Source of the DNA: Clostridiales bacterium
GTDB lineage: Bacteria > Bacillota > Clostridia > Lachnospirales > Lachnospiraceae
Length of the DNA: 8,419 bases
Reading direction: 5' to 3'
Assembly: GCA_019420405.1 (NCBI GenBank)
Contig: JAHZHF010000126.1
Coordinates: 1 to 8,419 of the forward strand
In this document: piece after piece, positions 1-4,503 of the stretch
Layout: each line of letters starts with the position of its first letter
Position numbering within the stretch: position 1 is the stretch's first letter
The notes under the pieces: model-generated
The model's database searches: none
Seen by the model: the letters and a program-made list of their open reading frames with translations, nothing else
Told to the model about the DNA's origin: nothing
Program-made: the position numbers and the translations under genes

Positions 1-90
1 CAGGAAGCGGAGCGGACGATTGAGATATGCTTTCTGAGGGAGGGGCAGGAGGGACATGCGCCTTTGGAGGAATCTGTCGGAAGATCTTAG
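1..90 (+). CDS. C-terminal fragment of an unrecognised protein
   Basis: Frame 1 is open from the left edge to a TAG at 88-90, giving 29 residues beginning QEAERTIEICFLREGQEG and ending in VGRS. The fragment is charged and hydrophilic with no motif I recognise, so no function is proposed. The last 20 or so bases of the frame lie inside the left arm of the long inverted repeat at 69-206. The end of the protein may therefore have been replaced or extended by that repeat. It could also be a chance open frame, since only 30 codons are visible. Confidence 0.4.
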   Translation, partial: QEAERTIEICFLREGQEGHAPLEESVGRS

Positions 91-206
91 AAGGCGAAGA
101 GGTGTTGTTAAGCGGTGCGCAGGGATTGTTTGAGTGAAACGAGTTGCCCTGCGCGCCGCTTTGCCTTTAAACAACTCTTTGGATTCTTAGATTCTTCCCA
201 GATTCC
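69..206. repeat. Long imperfect inverted repeat (about 138 nt, near-complete palindrome)
   Basis: The core is a 15-bp stem, 110-124 against 147-161 (AAGCGGTGCGCAGGG / CCCTGCGCGCCGCTT), with one G-T wobble and a 22-nt loop containing GTTTGAGTGAAAC. Pairing continues outward with bulges: 104-109 (GTTGTT) with 170-175 (AACAAC), 97-100 with 176-179, 79-84 (GGAAGA) with 193-198 (TCTTCC), and 69-75 (GGAATCT) with 200-206 (AGATTCC). Roughly 45 base pairs can form in total. No clean T-run follows either arm, so a simple intrinsic terminator is not obvious. The size and layered symmetry fit a dispersed palindromic repeat element or a structured 3' RNA. It overlaps the stop of the upstream frame. Confidence 0.75.
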
Positions 207-251
207 GGAACGAAGCATGTAACTCCTGTTCCCTTCATCAGAATATGTGTT

Positions 252-314
252 ACTAAATATCTGCCCCGCTTCCGGACGTATTTAACAGGAAATGTTAGTG
301 AACTAAATAGCTGC
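252..314. repeat. Spaced direct repeat upstream of the C26 hydrolase gene
   Basis: ACTAAATATCTGC at 252-264 recurs as ACTAAATAGCTGC at 302-314, 12 of 13 bases identical and offset by exactly 50 bp. The second copy ends 10 bp before the TATAAT box at 324-329, a position where an activator or repressor could act. The rest of 207-320 is AT-moderate with no gene. A short GGAAC/GTTCC complementarity (207-211 and 228-232) is the only other structure I noticed there. Confidence 0.45.
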
Positions 315-323
315 ACTGCAATG

Positions 324-329
324 TATAAT
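324..329 (+). promoter_or_regulatory. Candidate -10 box (TATAAT) for the C26 hydrolase gene
   Basis: A perfect TATAAT lies 53 bp before the ATG at 382, which would give a leader of roughly 45 nt. The hexamer 17 bp upstream (301-306, AACTAA) is a poor -35 match, and no good TTGACA-like element sits at 16-18 bp. If this is a real promoter it is weak or needs an activator. The nearby direct repeat is a possible binding site. Confidence 0.4.
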
Positions 330-381
330 TTCCCAGTTTTTTACATACCCTGTCTTACATCACGTAAAGCGAGGTATTTTT

Positions 382-1113
382 ATGGAACCCAAAATCGGAA
401 TTGTTGTCTGCGGTTTTTCCGGAAACCGCCAGTTTGTGACCAATCCCTATATCCAGTCCGTCCGGTATGCCAAAGGTCTGCCTCTCGTTCTCCCTCTCGT
501 GCGCAGCGACCACATGATCGAAGAGTATGTAGCCCTCTGCGACGGATTTCTCTTCTGCGGAGGGGATGATATCACTCCGCTCCTTTTTGGAGAAGGGCCG
601 CGGAAAGGCAACGGTGCAACTGACATAACGGTAGATCTCTTTCAGATCCGGCTGATGAAGCGCGTGCTCTCATCGCGAAAACCTGTACTGGCGATCTGCC
701 GGGGGATGCAGATCTTAAGCGTGTCCTGCGGCGGTACAATCTGGCAGGATCTTTCCCTGGTTCCCGGAACCGTCCTGGATCACATGCAGAAAACCGCTTC
801 CAGAAGCGAAGTCAGCCACCGCATACGTGTGGAACGTACAAGCCGCCTGAAACAGTACATCGGCACAACCCTTTATGTAAACAGTTTCCACCACCAGGCC
901 GTGAATTCACCCGGCCGTGGAATCTCAGTCAGCGCCCGCGCCCAGGACGACACAATCGAGGCCATCGAGGCCGATTTCCACCCCTTTGCCCTTGGAGTAC
1001 AGTGGCATCCGGAATGCATGTACCGCACCTCGCCGGAAATGCGTATGCTTTTTCACGAATTTGTTTCTCATTCACTCATAAACAGCACTTCCGCCGGACA
1101 TACTAACTCCTGA
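382..1113 (+). CDS. Gamma-glutamyl-gamma-aminobutyrate hydrolase family protein (peptidase C26, class I amidotransferase fold)
   Basis: A 243-residue cytoplasmic protein of the PuuD-like C26 family, which hydrolyses gamma-glutamyl amide bonds with a Cys-His-Glu triad. The nucleophile elbow is AICRGMQ with Cys105. The second half has SFHHQAV (His169-His170) and GVQWHPE, giving His208 and Glu210 as the remaining triad residues. GGDDITP at 59-65 is typical of this family rather than of synthetase-linked GATase domains. The length is close to the roughly 250 residues usual for PuuD. The ATG at 382 is preceded by GAGG at 371-374, 7 nt away. No putrescine pathway genes (puuA, puuB, puuC) are adjacent, so the substrate is open: a gamma-glutamyl amide or peptide is the safe statement. 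The coat genes follow 31 nt downstream and may be cotranscribed. Confidence 0.9.
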   Translation: MEPKIGIVVCGFSGNRQFVTNPYIQSVRYAKGLPLVLPLVRSDHMIEEYVALCDGFLFCGGDDITPLLFGEGPRKGNGATDITVDLFQIRLMKRVLSSRKPVLAICRGMQILSVSCGGTIWQDLSLVPGTVLDHMQKTASRSEVSHRIRVERTSRLKQYIGTTLYVNSFHHQAVNSPGRGISVSARAQDDTIEAIEADFHPFALGVQWHPECMYRTSPEMRMLFHEFVSHSLINSTSAGHTNS

Positions 1114-1144
1114 AAAAACAATTTATTAAAGGAGGGGTAATCCT

Positions 1145-1327
1145 ATGTCAGAAATATCAATTCTTGACCTGCAGAATCTTCGCCATCTTATCGGAGGGTA
1201 TTCGACCACCCACTGCAAGATGACAGACTACGCTTCCAAAGCCGAAGACCCGGAAATCAGGAAACTGTTTCAGGACGCCGCAGATTCTGCCATGAAGAAC
1301 AAGCAGGAGCTGATGAAATTCCTGTAA
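1145..1327 (+). CDS. Small CotF-like spore coat protein, corresponding to the N-terminal half
   Basis: A 60-residue, predicted all-helical protein starting MSEISILDLQNLRHLIGG. The block DPEIRKLFQ (35-43), followed by an Asn-Lys-rich helix and a terminal ELMKFL, matches the pattern I recall from the first half of Bacillus subtilis CotF (DPQLRQLY, then NLRELLPFF). Such ferritin-like two-helix proteins are annotated as spore coat proteins in many Clostridia. The start is supported by AAAGGAGG at 1128-1135, 9 nt before the ATG. It is paired with the 82-residue gene at 1419, which resembles the second half of CotF. The gene therefore seems to be one part of a two-gene CotF and not a truncation: it has its own strong ribosome binding site and a clean stop. 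Role in the coat is inferred from the family. Confidence 0.7.
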   Translation: MSEISILDLQNLRHLIGGYSTTHCKMTDYASKAEDPEIRKLFQDAADSAMKNKQELMKFL

Positions 1328-1332
1328 TTTTC

Positions 1333-1383
1333 ACGTGCAATTTCTACGTGCATTTTTCACGTGCAATTTCCACCCGTAATTCC
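1333..1383. repeat. 13-bp tandem repeat (ACGTGCA-type minisatellite) between the two coat genes
   Basis: ACGTGCA occurs at 1333, 1346 and 1359, exactly 13 bp apart. The units are ACGTGCAATTTCT, ACGTGCATTTTTC and ACGTGCAATTTCC, followed by a degraded unit ACCCGTAATTCC (1372-1383). The 13 bases before the first unit (1320-1332) match it at about 10 positions, so the array may begin inside the stop of the 60-residue gene. A 6-bp hairpin (TCCACC 1369-1374 with GGTGGA 1385-1390) closes the array just before the second coat gene. No obvious promoter is visible in this gap. Confidence 0.75.
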
Positions 1384-1418
1384 AGGTGGATATGATCAAA
1401 AAATGAGAGGTAAGTAAA

Positions 1419-1667
1419 ATGGATGAGAAAACAATGGTAGCCGACGCCCTTGTCGGCATTAACGGAGAACTTAAGATGTTCGGGGATATGATCGCCCAGA
1501 CAGAGAACAAAGAGTTGAAACAGTGCTTAAAACAGATGCGCAATCAGTGCGAAATGTCCCAGGAAAAGATGTATGACGCCGCCCGGGAGAGAAGCTATTA
1601 TGTGCCGGCAGAAAAGGCGACACAGGAAGAAATCCAGCATGTAAAATCTATCGTTTCCATGCAGTAG
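1419..1667 (+). CDS. CotF-like spore coat protein (Coat_F domain), corresponding to the C-terminal half
   Basis: An 82-residue protein starting MDEKTMVADALVGINGELKM. The central TENKELKQCLKQMRN (28-42) and the late RSYYVPAEKA (58-67), followed by a charged helix, are the hallmarks of the Coat_F family. In that family a Thr-Glu-Asn/Ala helix with an Arg/Lys-rich continuation precedes a Tyr-Tyr-Pro turn. Family members are small coat proteins deposited on the forespore by the mother cell. GAGAGG at 1405-1410 lies 8 nt before the ATG. The gene sits 91 nt after the 60-residue partner, with the 13-bp tandem repeat between them. Bacillus subtilis CotF is, as I recall, made as one precursor cut into about 5- and 8-kDa pieces; here the two parts are encoded separately. 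Expression during sporulation is inferred. Confidence 0.8.
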   Translation: MDEKTMVADALVGINGELKMFGDMIAQTENKELKQCLKQMRNQCEMSQEKMYDAARERSYYVPAEKATQEEIQHVKSIVSMQ

Positions 1668-1680
1668 CCGGAACCCCGCG

Positions 1681-1778
1681 CTTTTGCCTGCTGCCCGAAC
1701 CGGATCATCACAGGCAGAGCATACCCTCTTGCCCTTTTGCCTGCTGACCGAACCAAATCATCACAGGCAGAGCATACC
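1681..1778. repeat. Tandem duplication, 45-bp element with a 53-bp period
   Basis: Positions 1681-1725 and 1734-1778 are 42 of 45 identical, differing at units 14, 22 and 23. Each copy carries TGCCTG and CAGGCA 20 nt apart, able to form a 6-bp hairpin. The pair is bracketed by CCGGAA (1668-1673) and TTCCGG (1781-1786). The 10-mer CCTGCTGACC from copy 2 (1740-1749) reappears in the terminator loop at 1800-1809, perhaps a remnant of a third copy. No supported gene lies in 1668-1812. Confidence 0.8.
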
Positions 1779-1788
1779 GCTTCCGGTA

Positions 1789-1831
1789 AAAAATGCAGCC
1801 CTGCTGACCATGTCAGTCCGGCTGCATTTTT
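1789..1831. terminator. Strong bidirectional intrinsic terminator between convergent genes
   Basis: A 12-bp perfect stem, AAAAATGCAGCC (1789-1800) with GGCTGCATTTTT (1820-1831). An inner 5-bp stem (CTGAC 1804-1808, GTCAG 1812-1816) sits in the loop. The A-run on one side and the T-run on the other give a U-tract in both directions, so it can end the coat-gene transcript and the minus-strand phosphatase transcript alike. Its right arm and part of its loop are also the last codons of the phosphatase gene, whose stop is at 1813-1815. Confidence 0.9.
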
Positions 1832-2694
1832 CCATTCTTTCCAAGTATGTATCGGTCGATCGCTTTCGCAACCCCGTTTTTATTGTTGGAGTCCGTAATA
1901 TAATCTGCACGTTCTTTCAGTTCCCGCACCCCATTTCCCATGGCGATTCTCATTCCTGCCGCCGAAAACATAGACAGATCATTTTCTCCGTCGCCGATGC
2001 AGGCGACCTCTCTGCGGCTGATCCCCAGATGCCTGCTCAAAGCCGCCAGTGCATTTCCTTTTGACGCTTCCGCAGAATAGATTTCTGCGTAGATCCCCGT
2101 ATACGCCGCGCTCAGCCCGGGATAGTCTTTCAGGACGTCCCTGAGTCTTCTCTTCGCATCTCCCGAGAGGAAATAGAACTGCAGCTCCTCTACTCCATAT
2201 CGGCTCTCTCTGATGATTTTCTCCATGTCTCTGACACAGTAAACCCCCGACGCATCCCTGCCGTAAAACAGATACCCGGCCGCCGTCAAAAGCTTCCCCT
2301 GCATGAGATAGCGGTGGCAGATATGGGAGGCTCTCCCCAGAGGGATCCCCCTGCAGTCCCGGAGCAGGGAGACCGCCTCTTCTTTCGGCACCATGGCCTG
2401 GAACAGCACCCGTTTCTCACGGATATCCGCCACAACGGCTCCATTGGAGGTAATCACGTATCGAAAGAGTCCTTTATTCTTCTCACATTCCGTCTTATGG
2501 CCCGGCACATTTCCCTCATGAAGCGTTCCCGCCGCCAGCCTGTAAGGGATGCAGCCCAGATTCCGCCCGGTGGCAGGCACCACCGTTATCCCCGCAGCCG
2601 CGGCGCGCCTGAGCGCGAGGAGAGTCTCATCTGTCATCTGGCTTCTGCTGTTTAAGCATGTACCGTCCATATCCACTGCAAGCAGTTTTATCAT
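1813..2694 (-). CDS. Cof-type HAD-IIB family hydrolase (sugar-phosphate-type phosphatase)
   Basis: A 293-residue cytoplasmic phosphatase of the haloacid dehalogenase superfamily. Motif I is DMDGT with nucleophile Asp8 and acid/base Asp10; motif II is the Thr in PATGRN (Thr42); motif III is Lys212 in SKGNAL; motif IV is GDGENDLSM with metal ligands Asp235 and Asp239. The C2B cap lies roughly at 83-205. Family members dephosphorylate sugar phosphates, FMN, pyridoxal phosphate or similar small molecules, and the substrate cannot be read from sequence. Residue 13 is Cys where Leu is usual, and about 15 charged residues (around 60-75) are inserted before the SNGA block. The ATG at 2694 lacks a close Shine-Dalgarno; the nearest GGAG is 21 nt upstream, overlapping the stop of the FAD gene 17 nt before it. 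Translation is probably coupled to that gene. Confidence 0.9.
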   Translation of the reverse strand: MIKLLAVDMDGTCLNSRSQMTDETLLALRRAAAAGITVVPATGRNLGCIPYRLAAGTLHEGNVPGHKTECEKNKGLFRYVITSNGAVVADIREKRVLFQAMVPKEEAVSLLRDCRGIPLGRASHICHRYLMQGKLLTAAGYLFYGRDASGVYCVRDMEKIIRESRYGVEELQFYFLSGDAKRRLRDVLKDYPGLSAAYTGIYAEIYSAEASKGNALAALSRHLGISRREVACIGDGENDLSMFSAAGMRIAMGNGVRELKERADYITDSNNKNGVAKAIDRYILGKNGKMQPD

Positions 2695-2711
2695 TTCAAT
2701 ACTGGATCGGG

Positions 2712-4091
2712 CTATCTCCGGCCTTCGGCGATCTCTCTCGCCACGTATACGCCGCTGGCAGATGCATGGGACAGAGAATGAGTTACGCCGCTTCCATCCC
2801 CGATCACATAGAGTCCCTTGTGTCTTGTCTCGAGGTGCTCGTCAAGTTTTACCTCCATATTGTAGAACTTGACTTCAACACCATAGAGCAGTGTATCATC
2901 GTTGGCCGTACCCGGAGCAATCTTGTCGAGAGCATAGATCATCTCGATGATGCCGTCCAGGATACGTTTCGGAAGAACAAGGCTTAAGTCTCCCGGCTCC
3001 GCCGCCAGCGTCGGGCGGACAAATCCCTCTTCAATCCTCTTCCATGTACTTCTTCTTCCGCGGATCAGATCTCCGAACCGCTGTACGAGCACGCCGCCGC
3101 CCAGCATATTGGAAAGCCGCGCGATGCTCTCGCCGTATCCGTTGCTGTCTTTGAACGGCTCTGAAAAATGCTTCTCCACGAGAAGGGCGAAGTTGGTATT
3201 CTCCGTCTGCTTCTCCGGGTCCTCATAGCTGTGTCCGTTCACCGTTACAATGCCGTTCGTATTCTCGTTGACAACGATTCCGCACGGATTCATGCAGAAT
3301 GTCCTCACCTTATCCTCAAACTTCTCCGTGCGGTACACGATCTTGCTCTCGTAGAGCTCATCTGTCAGATGAGAGAATATAACAGCCGGAAGCTCGACTC
3401 TCACGCCGATATCCACACGGTTTGATTTCGTCGGGATCTCAAGTCCCTCGCAGATCTTCTCCATCCACTTGCTGCCGCTGCGTCCTACAGACACGATACA
3501 GTAGGTACACTCATCCACCGCCTGGCCCTGTGAGAGAATCCTGTACCCGCCGTCGGCAAGCTCCACATTGTCCACATGGCAGTTAAAACGGAATTCCACT
3601 TTTTCCTTGAGTTCGTTGAACATATTCTCCAGGACCACATAATTGATATCCGTTCCCAGATGACGTACCGATGCGTCGAGCAGCTTTAACTTGTTCTGCA
3701 TGCACAGTTTCTTGAACTTTGTCCCGGCAGTGGTGTACATCTTCGTGCCCGCTCCGCCGTAGTTTACGTTAATCTCGTCCACATAGTGCATCAGATCAAT
3801 CGCCGTGTCTTTTCCGATATATTCATACAGGCTTCCGCCAAAATCATTGGTAATATTATATTTCCCGTCTGAAAAAGCTCCTGCTCCTCCGAAGCCGCTC
3901 ATAATCGCACAGGTTTTGCAGCCGATACAGCTCTTCACCTTTTTTCCGTCAATCGGACACTTTCTCTTCTCCAGGGGATTCCCCGCCTCGAACACCGCAA
4001 CTTTCAGGTCCGGAGCCTTCTTCACAAGCTCATAGGCCGCAAAGATTCCTCCCGGCCCAGCTCCGATGATGATCACATCATATTTACTCAT
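2712..4091 (-). CDS. COG2509-type FAD-dependent dehydrogenase / NAD(P)/FAD-dependent oxidoreductase
   Basis: A 459-residue flavoprotein. The N-terminus carries the dinucleotide-binding motif VIIIGAGPGG (6-15) and the acidic strand end VFEAG (33-37). The C-terminus has GLYVIGDGSGVTHSLSHASASG (about 426-447), where Asp432 would contact the flavin. Between them is a cysteine cluster, Cys45, Cys55, Cys58 and Cys61, directly before GFGGAGAFSDGKYN (66-79), a block typical of the uncharacterised FAD-dependent dehydrogenases of COG2509. The reaction and partners of this family are not known to me. Three of the four cysteines (Cys-x2-Cys-x2-Cys) are spaced like metal or Fe-S ligands, which is inference. 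GAGG lies 7 nt before the ATG. The upstream neighbour is rubredoxin, a possible one-electron partner; the downstream HAD gene follows after 17 nt and is probably cotranscribed. Confidence 0.85.
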   Translation of the reverse strand: MSKYDVIIIGAGPGGIFAAYELVKKAPDLKVAVFEAGNPLEKRKCPIDGKKVKSCIGCKTCAIMSGFGGAGAFSDGKYNITNDFGGSLYEYIGKDTAIDLMHYVDEINVNYGGAGTKMYTTAGTKFKKLCMQNKLKLLDASVRHLGTDINYVVLENMFNELKEKVEFRFNCHVDNVELADGGYRILSQGQAVDECTYCIVSVGRSGSKWMEKICEGLEIPTKSNRVDIGVRVELPAVIFSHLTDELYESKIVYRTEKFEDKVRTFCMNPCGIVVNENTNGIVTVNGHSYEDPEKQTENTNFALLVEKHFSEPFKDSNGYGESIARLSNMLGGGVLVQRFGDLIRGRRSTWKRIEEGFVRPTLAAEPGDLSLVLPKRILDGIIEMIYALDKIAPGTANDDTLLYGVEVKFYNMEVKLDEHLETRHKGLYVIGDGSGVTHSLSHASASGVYVAREIAEGRR

Positions 4092-4111
4092 ATCTTTTCC
4101 TCTTCCCTGAT

Positions 4112-4159
4112 AAAAAGTGCCGTTCCACTTCTTTTCTCAATCTGTGGGACGGCGCTTTT
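4112..4159 (-). terminator. Intrinsic terminator or attenuator hairpin between rubredoxin and the FAD gene
   Basis: AAAAGTGCCGTTCCAC (4113-4128) pairs with GTGGGACGGCGCTTTT (4144-4159) over 16 positions with two G-T wobbles, around a 15-nt loop. Read on the minus strand it ends in TTTTTA (4116-4111), a good U-tract, so it would terminate the rubredoxin transcript. The FAD gene starts only 20 nt further on and I see no convincing promoter between 4196 and 4092. Partial read-through is therefore likely, which would make it an attenuator setting the ratio of the two proteins. Confidence 0.8.
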
Positions 4160-4196
4160 CTCACTTTTTTAATTCGTTTCTATTCAGTAACAAAAA

Positions 4197-4358
4197 TTAT
4201 TCAACTTCTGAGAACTGATCCTTGCCTACTCCGCACAGCGGGCAGACAAAATCTTCCGGTACATCTTCCCACTTTGTTCCCGGCTCTACTCCGTTATCCG
4301 GATCTCCAGTTACCTCATCATAGATGTATCCACATACATCACATACATATTTTTTCAT
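4197..4358 (-). CDS. Rubredoxin
   Basis: A 53-residue classic rubredoxin, a small cytoplasmic one-electron carrier with a single iron held by four cysteines. The two knuckles are CDVCG (Cys6, Cys9) and CPLCG (Cys39, Cys42), with the usual YIYDE, GDPDNGVEPGT and FVCPLCGVGKDQF blocks between and after them. An in-frame ATG 36 nt upstream (4394) would add 12 residues. The ATG at 4358 is preferred because AAGGAGGT sits 8 nt before it and the family starts at MKKYVC. In anaerobes rubredoxin commonly passes electrons to peroxide- or oxygen-reducing enzymes; none of those is in this window. It is transcribed from its own promoter (4406-4434) and followed by a terminator-like hairpin, then the FAD dehydrogenase. 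Confidence 0.97.
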   Translation of the reverse strand: MKKYVCDVCGYIYDEVTGDPDNGVEPGTKWEDVPEDFVCPLCGVGKDQFSEVE

Positions 4359-4366
4359 GGTTCCAT

Positions 4367-4374
4367 ACCTCCTT
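4367..4374 (-). promoter_or_regulatory. Ribosome binding site that fixes the rubredoxin start
   Basis: AAGGAGGT on the minus strand is a near-perfect Shine-Dalgarno, 8 nt before the ATG at 4358. It lies inside the longer open frame that begins at 4394, which argues that the upstream ATG is not used. Confidence 0.9.
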
Positions 4375-4405
4375 GCAGTATTCAGAAAATTCAATTTCCT
4401 AACTC

Positions 4406-4434
4406 ATCATAGCATACCCGGTATGCTTTTTCAA
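4406..4434 (-). promoter_or_regulatory. Sigma-A type promoter of the rubredoxin gene
   Basis: On the minus strand TTGAAA (4434-4429) and TATGAT (4411-4406) are separated by exactly 17 bp, close to the vegetative consensus in both boxes. Transcription would begin near 4399, giving a leader of about 40 nt before the ATG at 4358. The spacer is filled by a perfect palindrome, listed separately. Confidence 0.85.
4411..4427. promoter_or_regulatory. Palindromic operator inside the rubredoxin promoter spacer
   Basis: AGCATACCCGGTATGCT is a perfect inverted repeat with 8-bp arms (AGCATACC / GGTATGCT) around one central base. It fills the spacer between the -35 and -10 boxes and touches the first base of the -10. 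This is where a dimeric repressor, or a MerR-like activator, would bind. A plain hairpin function is unlikely because the element lies upstream of the predicted start point and would not be transcribed. I cannot assign a regulator; it does not match the Fur, PerR or Rex boxes I know. Confidence 0.7.
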
Positions 4435-4460
4435 CGCAGAATTCTTTTTGTAGAGGCGTC

Positions 4461-4484
4461 GGTGTTACAGTTGGTGTTACAGTT
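4461..4484. repeat. Exact 12-bp tandem duplication
   Basis: GGTGTTACAGTT occurs twice in a row at 4461-4472 and 4473-4484 without a mismatch. It lies between the end of the YtvI-like gene and the rubredoxin promoter. The second copy supplies one arm of the adjacent hairpin. Confidence 0.85.
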
Positions 4485-4503
4485 CAGCCATAGAACTGTC
4501 ACC
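4473..4503 (-). terminator. Hairpin at the end of the lon-engB-ytvI operon (weak terminator candidate)
   Basis: On the minus strand GGTGACAGTTC (4503-4493) pairs with GAACTGT plus CACC (4485-4473) across a 7-nt loop, with a two-base bulge. The stop codon of the YtvI-like gene (4501-4499) lies in the stem. No T-run follows, so a canonical intrinsic terminator is not supported. It may stabilise the 3' end or terminate poorly, allowing read-through toward rubredoxin. Confidence 0.4.

Noticed and set aside
207..381. Riboswitch or structured leader before the C26 gene
   Set aside because: The predicted transcribed leader is only about 45 nt and shows no stable fold or known riboswitch motif; the large palindrome lies upstream of the candidate promoter.
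321..569. An 82-codon plus-strand frame overlapping the start of the C26 gene
   Set aside because: It is out of frame with a clear C26 protein and contains no motif. The region after 382 is explained by the hydrolase.
1076..1106. A SigE-like promoter (TCATAAA with CATACTAA) ahead of the first coat gene
   Set aside because: The -10 match to CATACAnT is only partial and the spacing is longer than I would expect. Sporulation control is plausible but this site is not good enough to call.
1331..1543. A 70-codon minus-strand frame across the coat-gene gap
   Set aside because: It overlaps the Coat_F gene on the opposite strand and reads through the 13-bp repeat array; no ribosome binding site or homology is apparent.
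1681..1786. CRISPR array
   Set aside because: Only two repeat copies are present, separated by an 8-bp gap, with no spacer-like unique sequences and no cas genes.
4359..4394. Upstream ATG extending rubredoxin by 12 residues
   Set aside because: The extension would run through the ribosome binding site at 4367-4374, and rubredoxins begin at the MKKYVC position.
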